This document shows positions 47,098 to 55,797 of a stretch of 64,000 nucleotides of DNA, piece after piece. Numbering within the stretch: position 1 is the first letter of the stretch; every line of letters begins with the position of its first letter. Source of the DNA: Dolichospermum sp. FACHB-1091 (lineage in GTDB: Bacteria > Cyanobacteriota > Cyanobacteriia > Cyanobacteriales > Nostocaceae); the NCBI RefSeq assembly GCF_014697585.1, contig NZ_JACJSB010000008.1, positions 62,001 through 126,000 on the forward strand, read 5' to 3'. Under the pieces are notes generated by a model. The model made no database searches. It had not been told where the DNA came from and saw only the letters and a program-made list of their open reading frames with translations. The translations under genes and the position numbers were made by a program.

Positions 47098-47735
47098 AAT
47101 GATAAAAATTGGTAATTTTTCGTTATTTCTTGGTTTTTTCCTTCCTATACTCTAGCAAATAATTTAGGACTTACGCACGAGTCACAGAATAACGAACCAC
47201 TCCAGACACAGAAAACACAGAGAAATGAGGACTTGAGGAATATTCTGCATAAGTCCTATAATTGATTCATGGTACGGAAGTGATCATAAAATTTCAAAAT
47301 TTCACAGTATTAATATAATTAAAACTTATATAAATGCGATAATACTTTTAATATTCATAACTTAGGAAAATTCAACTTTAGATTTTCTTAACAATTAATT
47401 AAGAATTATTTCTATTTAATAACGAGCTTGCAATACTTTCGGCGATTTGCTAGAATTATTGAGAATTTCAAAATTGGGGTATTATTGTCAATTTTGCACC
47501 CTGATCAAAAGATGATCTGCAAAAGTCTTTATTTATAGTCGTTTCAGAGGTCAATTTTGAAAAAAAGTACAAAACTTTACAAATTAGCAGTGGGTTGAAA
47601 GGGTAAATTGGGGAAAAATTATTCAGCAAATAATGTAATTTAACTGGTAGAGCAAATGTACTATTGATAAATCAGGTAACTTGTGGTATGTGAAGATAAT
47701 TTTGGGTGGTAAGTAGGGTTATTAAGCAGCTAATG
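47098..47735 (+). repeat. Right arm of the inverted duplication, interrupted by a MITE
   Basis: It starts aatgataaaaattggtaa, the last codons of a DUF29 copy whose body is missing, and follows the flank of 42962-43493 in the opposite orientation. A 94-bp MITE (47165-47258) splits it; the left arm is the uninterrupted version. Confidence 0.85.
47165..47258. mobile_element. MITE, TAGGACTTACGCA family, copy 1
   Basis: 94 bp with ends taggacttacgca / tgcataagtccta. The 5-bp target duplication TAATT occurs at 47160-47164 and 47259-47263. The empty site is readable in the other arm of the inverted duplication (near 43432: caaataattgac on the minus strand). Confidence 0.85.
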
Positions 47736-47983
47736 TGCTAAAGCCCTGTATATTGCATCAATGAAAGGATAAGTTAACCCTGGCTGGCATAGAGACGTTC
47801 CATGAAACGTCTGTACATGGTTTTGGAGATATAGAAACTACACCCAACTAACAATAAAGTCTTGGTGAGTGAGATTTAGTCCAAGGGAAAGTAGCGATCG
47901 CAGTCGTTAAACCTTATTTTTTTAGCTATAATATAATACATCTACATTAAATAAATAATCCTGTTAATAAATATTACATTATT

Positions 47984-48009
47984 CCCCGCCGTGAGGTGGG
48001 GGATTTTTT
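47984..48009 (+). terminator. GC-rich hairpin with T-tail
   Basis: ccccgcc (47984-47990), gtga loop, ggtgggg (47995-48001), then ga and six T's. No gene ends just upstream on this strand. TATAAT-like boxes at 47927-47937 leave room for a transcript of about 65 bases, so a small RNA is possible but unproven. Confidence 0.5.
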
Positions 48010-48014
48010 GTGTA

Positions 48015-48130
48015 TAGGACTTACGCACAAGTCACGGAATAATGAACCACGTTCGCGGAGCGTCCCGTCAGGGATAGGAACGAAGAGAACGAAGAAAAGA
48101 GGGTTTGAGAGATATTTTGCGTAAGTCCTG
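48015..48130. mobile_element. MITE, TAGGACTTACGCA family, copy 2
   Basis: 116 bp, ends taggacttacgca / gcgtaagtcctg, target duplication GTGTA at 48010-48014 and 48131-48135. It is longer than its sisters because of an internal GC-rich insertion (ttcgcggagcgtcccgtc, about 48052). It inserted directly behind the hairpin at 47984. Confidence 0.8.
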
Positions 48131-48630
48131 GTGTAATTGGATTGGTTTGATTTCAAAATTTCTTAACTCTCTAGATGTATAGGCATTGGAGTCAATTTCT
48201 CTAGTAACTTGTAAATTTCTGTCCCAATTTTCTTTTCTGGATAATCTGGATTAGTTAGGTTACATTCACCAAAAACATTGTAGAGCCGAGAATCCCTACC
48301 CAGGTCACGTCTCTACAAGGGTTTCAAAGGACGTACATTTAATTGTCACCAGATGTCTATTGAGAATAGGTTTTGATCCCATTTTTGGTGATTCATGGTT
48401 GCTCAAATCTCTTTTTTTGGTTTCAGATATTTGTTTTTATTCTTGTTTTCCTTACCTCATTAATTTCCCTCTGTGACAGTTGTGGGTGCGGAATGTGGGT
48501 TAAAATCTACCGTAATTTTCTATAACGAGTATGACGGTTTCTTCGACCACGCTTAACAGATGAGCGTGTTTCTAGCTCACTTTTAATTACAGCACCACGA
48601 TGTTGTAATTCCATTAATTTCTACAGATGT

Positions 48631-49011
48631 CTATTCAACTACTTGCAAAGGTTTTGTCGTATCTAAATTTTTTTTATTAATTTCTGACCCCATTGGATGA
48701 CTATTAGTAAGATCTATTGCTGGGACTGATTTGTTTTGTTCCTCATCAGTGCTAGGTTCATGGACAACGAGGCGATCGCAGGGAATGGTATCTGATATAA
48801 TAGCACTGGCCATCATTCCTGTGTGAATTTCCATTTGTGCTTCTTTAGGAACTTCAAATACTAGTCTTTGTCCGGGGAATACCACCCTTTCAAAGTACCA
48901 GTTAGGAATATTGGAGATGCGAGCCACCTGGATCTTACTTGTGGCATTAACGTAGCAGCAGAGAATTTTCCCCGAATGCTCCGGTGGTAGAGGATCTAAT
49001 ATCTGAGCCAT
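48631..49011 (-). CDS. DUF1830 family protein
   Basis: A 126-residue protein. Residues ~13-80 are the DUF1830 domain (KILCCYVNATSKIQVARISNIPNWYFERVVFPGQRLVFEVP), found almost only in cyanobacteria; the function is unknown and the paired Cys in LCCYVN is conserved. The C-terminal 45 residues are polar and look disordered. Stands alone; the upstream 49012-49724 spacer holds a heptamer array. Assignment good, role open. Confidence 0.85.
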   Translation of the reverse strand: MAQILDPLPPEHSGKILCCYVNATSKIQVARISNIPNWYFERVVFPGQRLVFEVPKEAQMEIHTGMMASAIISDTIPCDRLVVHEPSTDEEQNKSVPAIDLTNSHPMGSEINKKNLDTTKPLQVVE

Positions 49012-49362
49012 AACTAGTGGTAAGCTGATTTACGCCACAATTTTATTTTAGTTATGTCAACCTAACACTGGATGATCCCCTGTTACTGTAACTGCGACTA
49101 CCATCTGCGATTTTCTGCATTATTTATATCTAAAGTTATATCTAGTTTCTAAAATTTTTGTAAATAAATCTATCTTTTGTTGATCAAATCCGTCATAAAT
49201 AAGAATATGGCTTTTTATTCTGAATAAAACTGCTGTCAATTCTTCTTAGCTAAGAATTTCAGCCGTTACTTCCTTATCTTCATCCACCTTGGTAAATGTA
49301 AATAAGTAGGTGAACGGAAAAAAACCGACATAAGTAACGAAAAGTAAAGTTGCCCAAAACCT

Positions 49363-49447
49363 CTTCCCTGTCCCCTGTTCCCTGTCCCCTGTTCCCTGTC
49401 CCCTGTTCCCTGTCCCCTGTCCCCTGTCCCCTGTTCCCTGTTCCCTG
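49363..49447 (-). repeat. TTCCCTG / TCCCCTG heptamer array
   Basis: About twelve tandem seven-base units, alternating ttccctg and tcccctg. It produces long spurious frames on the minus strand (GNREQGTG-type) which I do not annotate. The rest of 49012-49724 has no gene I can support. Confidence 0.9.
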
Positions 49448-49724
49448 ACATCTATCTCCCATGAATCCCAGCAGCAAGTCATTCCTCAATTCATCAACTC
49501 AATGTTATGGTGAATGTATATGAAAATTTTGTTCATAAACCGCCTTCTATAATAAGCAAATTTTATGCAGTCCAGTTTTCAGTTTTTTGTGTAACACAAA
49601 ATAACTGCAATGTCAAGGACAATCCTGATTAAGTCATATAACTTTTGACTTTTGACTCTTGACTCCCGCTGGAACGGTACTAATTTTTCCCTCAACAACG
49701 GTAAGCAGTGCAGTTAAACCCAGT

Positions 49725-51290
49725 ATGAACCCAACTAAAATTCTCTATGTTCGTCTTCCCTGTAACCCTATCTTTCCCATTGGGGTTGTCTATCTTTCGG
49801 ATCATGTTCACAAACTATTTCCCGGTGTAGAACAGCGGATTTTTGACTTAGGTACAGTCCCACCTGTAGATTATACTTCCGCTCTAGACCGGTCTATTGA
49901 TGAATTTAAACCCACACTATTAGTCTTTTCTTGGCGAGATATTCAAATTTACGCGCCAGTAGGAGGACGAGGCGGAAATCCCCTGCAAAACGCTTTTGAA
50001 TTTTACTACGCTAAAAACCCATTCATCAAATTACGTGGTGCTTTGGGCGGGTTAAGAATTTTTATAGCTTATTATGTAGAGTTATGGCGTAATCTCGGTT
50101 TGGTTAAACGGGGTTTAAAACGCGCCCAAAAATATCAGTCTCAAGCCCGTGTAGTCTTGGGTGGTGGAGCGGTAAGTGTATTCTATGAACAGTTGGGTAA
50201 AAGTTTACCTGCGGGAACAATTATTTCTGTGGGTGAGGGAGAAACACTTTTAACAAAACTGCTCAATGGTGAAGATTTCCGCAATGAACGTTGTTATGTT
50301 GTGGGAGAAAATGCACCGCGTCCACGCTTAATTCATGAACAACCCACACCTCTAGAAAAAACAGCTTGTAATTACGATTACATTGAGACTATTTGGCCGG
50401 AATTTAGTTATTACCTGCAAGAACAAGATTTTTACATTGGTGTGCAAACTAAACGCGGTTGTCCCCATAATTGCTGTTACTGTGTTTATACTGTAGTTGA
50501 GGGTAAACAAGTCCGCATTAATCCCAGTGATGAAATTGTGGCAGAAATCCGACAATTATACAATCGTGGTATCCGTAATTTCTGGTTTACAGATGCTCAG
50601 TTTATACCTGCACGTAAATTTATTGATGATGCTGTGGAATTACTCCAGAAAATCGTTGATTCCGGGATGTCAGATATTCATTGGGCAGCATACATTAGAG
50701 CCGACAACTTAACACCGCAATTGTGTGAGTTGATGGTAAAAACAGGTATGAATTATTTTGAAATCGGTATTACTAGCGGTTCTCAAGAACTAGTCCGCAA
50801 AATGCGAATGGGTTACAATTTACGAACTGTTTTGCAGAACTGTCGTGATTTAAAAGCTGCCGGTTTCAATGATGTAGTTTCTGTTAATTATTCCTTTAAT
50901 GTCATTGATGAACGTCCAGAAACTATTAGGCAAACTATAGCATATCACAGGGAATTAGAACAGATTTTTGGGGTTGATAAAGTTGAACCCGCTATTTTCT
51001 TTATTGGACTACAACCCCACACCCATTTAGAGGAATATGCTTTTAAAGAGGATATTCTCAAACCGGGTTATGATCCGATGAGTTTAATGCCTTGGACCGC
51101 TAAAAAGCTTTTATGGAATCCTGAACCTCTGGGTTCTTTCTTTGGTGAAGTCTGCTTACAAGCTTGGCGACAAAATCCCAACGATTTTGGACGGGAAGTG
51201 ATGAATATTTTAGAAGCCAAATTAGGTCGCGCTGATTTGGAAACGGCGCTTTCTGCACCCATACCAGAAAAGCAGTTAGTGTCAATCTAA
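49725..51290 (+). CDS. B12-binding-domain radical SAM protein
   Basis: 521 residues from ATG 49725 (MNPTKILYVRLPCNPIFPIG); an in-frame upstream start would add a non-family tail. The N-terminal third is a cobalamin-binding-like Rossmann region (LLVFSWRDIQIYAPVGG; VVLGGGAVSVFYEQL). The radical SAM cluster is CPHNCCYC (about residues 251-258) after FYIGVQTKRG. The C-terminal part (MNYFEIGITSGSQELVRKMRMGYN) fits the barrel. Related cyanobacterial genes are annotated as photosystem II high-light acclimation radical SAM proteins; the reaction is unknown. Confident family, uncertain role. Confidence 0.85.
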   Translation: MNPTKILYVRLPCNPIFPIGVVYLSDHVHKLFPGVEQRIFDLGTVPPVDYTSALDRSIDEFKPTLLVFSWRDIQIYAPVGGRGGNPLQNAFEFYYAKNPFIKLRGALGGLRIFIAYYVELWRNLGLVKRGLKRAQKYQSQARVVLGGGAVSVFYEQLGKSLPAGTIISVGEGETLLTKLLNGEDFRNERCYVVGENAPRPRLIHEQPTPLEKTACNYDYIETIWPEFSYYLQEQDFYIGVQTKRGCPHNCCYCVYTVVEGKQVRINPSDEIVAEIRQLYNRGIRNFWFTDAQFIPARKFIDDAVELLQKIVDSGMSDIHWAAYIRADNLTPQLCELMVKTGMNYFEIGITSGSQELVRKMRMGYNLRTVLQNCRDLKAAGFNDVVSVNYSFNVIDERPETIRQTIAYHRELEQIFGVDKVEPAIFFIGLQPHTHLEEYAFKEDILKPGYDPMSLMPWTAKKLLWNPEPLGSFFGEVCLQAWRQNPNDFGREVMNILEAKLGRADLETALSAPIPEKQLVSI

Positions 51291-51350
51291 GTTCAGGTGA
51301 TTTCTAATCACCGCTATACGGACTAGTAAAATTCAAAAAACCCTAATTTC

Positions 51351-52769
51351 ATGTTACAAGGTTCAATTCTCCAACAGTTAGAAGCTTCCCACCGCCATAG
51401 TTCGCGCCCAATTCATTTTGGGGTGTACTATAAGAATACCTTGGTTGCCCTCTGTCATGCTTTAGAAGACCATATTTTAACTAGAAATAATGCTCCTTTG
51501 GTAATTACGGCTTTCCAAGAGGGTAAATGGTATCTAGAAGAAGCAGTCAGATATGCAGATATCGCTCAACACAGCCAACAAATTGTCATTATGGCCGCTG
51601 CTGACGCTGGTTTTGCGGAACATCCCACTAGCCAGTTAAGTAATGTTAATCTGGTAGCATTGGCAACAGATGATCCTGTAGCTCAGGAATGGCATTTGAT
51701 GATTTTATCACCTGACTACACAGCGATGGTAATTTGTCAAGAGTTATCCCCAGATGATTATGGGATTGAGGGCTTGCCAACTTCCGATTTAGAGCGGAAA
51801 TTCTACGGTTTATGGACATTTGAGCCGGAATTAGTCCAGGAAACCGCAGAATTAGCGATCGCGCATATCAAAGACTATCATCCCGAATTAGCACTGAAAC
51901 TTACTCAATATAAAGAGGCAATTCATACACATATATCTTCATCAGCGGATGTGGCTACTGTCGTAGCCCGTGTTGTTGATTACCTGAAAACAGGACAGGA
52001 CAACTTATCTATTCCCGTAGCATCCCATCGAAAATCTCTAGATCGTAACTTGGTATCTAATGAAATCCAAGCATTTTTACGGATGGCGCAATTGATTGAT
52101 TTAGCAGATATCAATCACCATGGTGTAGCCACGGAAGTAGCATCTGTAGTAGAAACAATGGGGCAACTGTTAGATATACCTGCATGGCAAATTAAAAGAT
52201 TACGTCTTGCGGCTTTGTTACATCGCATAGGTTCACTGCAAAACGTTGAGAGTCTGATTACTCCCAGTCACTTAACCACGGCTGATCTAGAAAAAGCACC
52301 TAGTTGTCCTCTGGCTTGTCCCCTCGTACCAGGAGCGCAAGCATTACGAATTATGCCACGATTACGGGCAATAGCACAAATTATCACCCATCAAACCGAA
52401 TGGTGGAATGGAACAGGTGAACCTGCTGGTTTACTCGGTGATGATATTCCTTTAGAATCACGAATTTTGTCACTAGCAGCAGAATTTATCAGACAAGTTA
52501 ATCAGTATAAATATTTAGGTAAAAGCGAAGGGGAAATATTTTCCCAAGCTTTAGATCAGTGTCGGCAACAACAATCTACCCGCTTTGATCCTAAACTTTT
52601 AGATACCTTGACCTTATTAGTTATGGGCTTACAACAGGGACTTGATTTATCCGTGATCACACCGAAAGTCAGCGGCGGTTTATGGTTGCTTGATTCTCGT
52701 TGGGATAGCCACAGCAAAAGCAGTGAACAAATTTCAGTATACAGCACACCAGGGAGAATTTACGGATGA
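51351..52769 (+). CDS. DICT sensory domain plus HD-domain protein
   Basis: A 472-residue signalling protein. Residues ~15-160 are a DICT domain (GVYYKNTLVALCHALEDHIL ... QIVIMAAADAGFAEHPTSQL ... LMILSPDYTAMVICQEL), a sensor domain common in cyanobacteria and often next to light- or nucleotide-signalling modules. Residues ~245-420 resemble an HD/HD-GYP hydrolase: AALLHRIG, ITHQTEWWNGTGEPAGLLGDDIPLESRILSLA; the first HD pair appears altered (HRIG), so catalysis is doubtful. ATGA overlap with the pentapeptide gene indicates co-translation. Confidence 0.85.
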   Translation: MLQGSILQQLEASHRHSSRPIHFGVYYKNTLVALCHALEDHILTRNNAPLVITAFQEGKWYLEEAVRYADIAQHSQQIVIMAAADAGFAEHPTSQLSNVNLVALATDDPVAQEWHLMILSPDYTAMVICQELSPDDYGIEGLPTSDLERKFYGLWTFEPELVQETAELAIAHIKDYHPELALKLTQYKEAIHTHISSSADVATVVARVVDYLKTGQDNLSIPVASHRKSLDRNLVSNEIQAFLRMAQLIDLADINHHGVATEVASVVETMGQLLDIPAWQIKRLRLAALLHRIGSLQNVESLITPSHLTTADLEKAPSCPLACPLVPGAQALRIMPRLRAIAQIITHQTEWWNGTGEPAGLLGDDIPLESRILSLAAEFIRQVNQYKYLGKSEGEIFSQALDQCRQQQSTRFDPKLLDTLTLLVMGLQQGLDLSVITPKVSGGLWLLDSRWDSHSKSSEQISVYSTPGRIYG

Positions 52770-53386
52770 TTAGCAACAATAAACAACTTCCCGGCGCAAA
52801 TTTAGAAGATGAGAATCTATCTCACTTAGATCTAAGAAAGATAAATTTAACAGGGGCGCATTTAGTAGGGACTAACTTTACTGGTTCTCAATTAGAGGGT
52901 GGCCATTTTGCGGGAGCAAACTTAATGGGTGCAAATCTGCAACAAACTGACTTGCGGGCGAATTTAATGGGTGCAAACTTAATGCAAGCTGATTTGACTG
53001 GTGCAGATTTACGTGGTAGCAATTTGAGGGGTAGTAACTTGATGGGAGCAATCCTGAATGATGCGTCTTTAACCGGTGCTTTTTTAAGTGGCGCTAATTT
53101 GATGGGTGTAAATTTACAAAGTAGTGATTTACGATGTGCAGATTTACGAGGTGCTAATTTAACGAGGACTAATCTCAAATGTGCAGATTTAAGCGGCGCA
53201 GATTTGCGAGGGGCTTTACTGACTGAAGCGAATCTTGAAGAGGCTGATTTGCGAGGGGCTAACTTAGCAGGAGCGGATTTAACTGGAGCGAATTTACTTT
53301 GTGCGGAAGTAGATGCTGTGAAGTTAAATGGCGCAAGTTTAGATAAGGTATGTATTGTGGGTACAGTTTTAGAACCTAAATTTTAG
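52766..53386 (+). CDS. Pentapeptide repeat protein
   Basis: A 206-residue protein composed almost entirely of A(D/N)LxG-type pentapeptides (LTGADLRGSNLRGSNLMG ...; residues ~18-200), forming a right-handed quadrilateral beta-helix. No signal peptide or membrane helix. Its start codon overlaps the stop of the DICT-HD gene by four bases, so the two products may act together, the repeat protein perhaps as a scaffold or partner of the sensor (inference). Confidence 0.9.
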   Translation: MISNNKQLPGANLEDENLSHLDLRKINLTGAHLVGTNFTGSQLEGGHFAGANLMGANLQQTDLRANLMGANLMQADLTGADLRGSNLRGSNLMGAILNDASLTGAFLSGANLMGVNLQSSDLRCADLRGANLTRTNLKCADLSGADLRGALLTEANLEEADLRGANLAGADLTGANLLCAEVDAVKLNGASLDKVCIVGTVLEPKF

Positions 53387-53501
53387 AACCTAAGCAAGTT
53401 GGCAGGATCAAACAAATGTATGTATGTATGTTTAGTTTTGTAAAAAATGTAAAATGACCTATTTCTGGGATATTCGTTTAATCTAACTTTTAATTGCAAT
53501 T

Positions 53502-54938
53502 ATGTGGACCGAATTAACAAAAGCGATCGCTAATTTGAATATACCAGCCGATTGGGTAGGAATTAGAGCCGTTAAAACAACTTCTGCACACCATTATGTG
53601 CGTGATGGTTTACCTCAAAGCAACGGTAAATCATTGAATATGGGAGCAATGATAGAAGTGATGGTTGATGGCTGTTTAGGTTATGCTGCTACTAATTCCT
53701 TAAATATTTCTAGTTTACAAAATGCTGCTAAAATCGCCTATAAACAAGCATTAGCAGCTAGAAAATGGTGGATATATCCAATTAGTGAAAACATCCGTCC
53801 TCAAGTAGTTGGTGAATATCAATCACCATATTTAGAACCATTTAATACTATTAGTCCTGGAGAAATAAATAATTTACTAATTAGGATTTGTCAAGGACTA
53901 AAAATTAACGATAAAATCGTGCAAACAACAGCCAGAACCAGTACACATCAAAAAGAAACCTGGTTTGTCAGTAGCAACGGTTCAGAAATATATCAAAAAA
54001 TTCTCACATTGGGAAATCATTTTAGCGCCATAGCCCAAGATGGAGAAATCGTCCAACAACGCACTAACAATGGACAAGAAGCCAACTATTATCAAGGAGG
54101 TTGGGAACTCTTCCAAGAAGATAACTTATGGCATCAAGTCCAAAAAGTTGGAGAAGAAGCCTTAGAATTATTAACAGCAGCAGAATGTCCAAATACCCGG
54201 ACTAACTTAGTTTTAGCGCCGGATCAAATGATGCTACAAATTCATGAAAGTATCGGACATCCTTTAGAAATTGATCGCATTTTAGGAGATGAACGCAACT
54301 ATGCTGGGGGTAGCTTTGTTACCCAAGATGATTTTGGTAAATTAGAATATGGTTCACCTTTGCTGAATATTACCTTTGATCCTACAGTAACAGGTGAATT
54401 TGCCAGTTATGGTTTTGATGATACTGGTGCAATAGCCACCAGAGAATATATCATTAAAAATGGGATTTTGCAAAGAGGTTTAGGCAGTTTAGAAAGTCAA
54501 ACCAGAGCAAATTTACCAGGTGTTGCTTGTGCGCGGGCTTGTTCCTGGAATCGTCCTCCTATAGATAGAATGGCTAACTTGAATTTAGAACCAGGAAACG
54601 CCACCTTTGAGGAAATTATCGCCGGCATAGAACATGGTATTTACATGGAATCTAACCGTTCTTGGTCAATAGATGATCAACGTTATAAATTTCAATTTGG
54701 TTGCGAATATGCCAAATTAATTGAAAACGGTAAATTGACAAAAACCCTACGAAATCCTAACTATCGTGCCACTACTCCAGAATTTTGGCATAGTTTAATT
54801 CAAGTTGGAGATAATAGCAATTGGCAAATTTATGGAGCGCCTCATTGCGGTAAAGGAGAACCAAATCAAATGATTTTTGTAGGCCATGGTTCACCAGTTT
54901 GTGCATTTGCAAATGTGGAAGTTTTTGGTGGTGGTTGA
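53502..54938 (+). CDS. tldD: TldD-family metalloprotease subunit
   Basis: A 478-residue TldD homologue with the zinc motif HESIGHPLEIDRILG (HExxxH plus the downstream Glu; about residues 249-263), followed by YAGGSFVTQDDFG. With TldE it forms a heterodimeric protease that trims peptides, for example in microcin maturation. N-terminal start at ATG 53502 gives a normal length. A Uma2 gene separates it from the tldE homologue. Confidence 0.9.
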   Translation: MWTELTKAIANLNIPADWVGIRAVKTTSAHHYVRDGLPQSNGKSLNMGAMIEVMVDGCLGYAATNSLNISSLQNAAKIAYKQALAARKWWIYPISENIRPQVVGEYQSPYLEPFNTISPGEINNLLIRICQGLKINDKIVQTTARTSTHQKETWFVSSNGSEIYQKILTLGNHFSAIAQDGEIVQQRTNNGQEANYYQGGWELFQEDNLWHQVQKVGEEALELLTAAECPNTRTNLVLAPDQMMLQIHESIGHPLEIDRILGDERNYAGGSFVTQDDFGKLEYGSPLLNITFDPTVTGEFASYGFDDTGAIATREYIIKNGILQRGLGSLESQTRANLPGVACARACSWNRPPIDRMANLNLEPGNATFEEIIAGIEHGIYMESNRSWSIDDQRYKFQFGCEYAKLIENGKLTKTLRNPNYRATTPEFWHSLIQVGDNSNWQIYGAPHCGKGEPNQMIFVGHGSPVCAFANVEVFGGG

Positions 54939-55050
54939 CGAATTATGTTTCGCAATGTTTAATGAGCTTGGGTTAAGTGATAAGGAAATGTATTGATCTT
55001 TAACTAATTAATGCTACAATAAACAAGTAGCTACTTGATGCCATATCAAT

Positions 55051-55794
55051 ATGATCATTGCTCAAGAATTAGAATCACAACAAGACATCTCCGCAGATGT
55101 AATATTTCCCCCAAGTGATTTATATAGTGATGAACCGACCGTGGAAACAGAACTACATCTAGAGCAAATTATGCTCTTAATCAAATGTCTCAAATGGTTA
55201 TGGAAAGATAGATATGATTTCTATGCTGCGGGAAATTTGACTATTTACTATAGTCCTAACCAAAAAAAATCGGAATATTTCCGCGGTCCAGATTTTTTTG
55301 TTGTCTTGGGAACTGAACGTAAAACCCGTAAAAGTTGGGTAGTTTGGGAAGAAGACGGTAAATATCCTAATTTCATTTTAGAAATTCTTTCACCCAGTAC
55401 AGCCAATACTGATAAAGAATATAAAAAAGAAATTTATCAAAATACTTTCCGCACACCAGATTATTTTTGGTTTGACCCTTATACATTAGAATTTGCAGGT
55501 TTTTATTTAACAAATGGAAAATATCAACCTTTAGAACCCAATGAAAAAGGACATTTATGGAGTGAGCAGTTAGGTTTATACTTAGGAATTAACCAAGGTC
55601 TGTTAAGGTATTTTACCCCAGCAGGAGAGTTAGTCCCTACACCCGAAGAAACCGCCCAAGAAGAAACTAGAAAAACAGCAATACAAGCCCAAAGAGCCGA
55701 AAAAGAATCCCAAAGAGCAGAATGGGAAGCTAGAAGAGCCGAACGTTTAGCAGCAAAATTGCGAGAATTAAATATTGATCCAGATACAATTTAA
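55051..55794 (+). CDS. Uma2 family endonuclease-like protein with coiled-coil tail
   Basis: A 247-residue Uma2 (DUF820) protein. The domain is residues ~15-190 (GNLTIYYSPNQ ... RGPDFFVVLGTE; YPNFILEILSPSTANTDKEYKKEIYQNTFRTPDYFWFDP). The last ~45 residues (TAQEETRKTAIQAQRAEKESQRAEWEARRAERLAAKL...) form a charged coiled coil typical of this cyanobacterial subgroup. It lies between tldD and tldE, three bases from tldE, and is probably a late insertion into the pair. Confidence 0.88.
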   Translation: MIIAQELESQQDISADVIFPPSDLYSDEPTVETELHLEQIMLLIKCLKWLWKDRYDFYAAGNLTIYYSPNQKKSEYFRGPDFFVVLGTERKTRKSWVVWEEDGKYPNFILEILSPSTANTDKEYKKEIYQNTFRTPDYFWFDPYTLEFAGFYLTNGKYQPLEPNEKGHLWSEQLGLYLGINQGLLRYFTPAGELVPTPEETAQEETRKTAIQAQRAEKESQRAEWEARRAERLAAKLRELNIDPDTI

Positions 55795-55797
55795 ACC

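Noticed and set aside
49363-49447. Possible CRISPR array
   Set aside because: Units are seven bases with no spacers. No cas genes are in the window.
49246-49489. Three overlapping minus-strand frames of GNREQGTG type
   Set aside because: These are translations of a seven-base tandem repeat; all three frames stay open because 7 is not a multiple of 3.
52888-53178. 96-residue minus-strand frame of KLAPRKSAP type
   Set aside because: It is the antisense shadow of the pentapeptide repeats.
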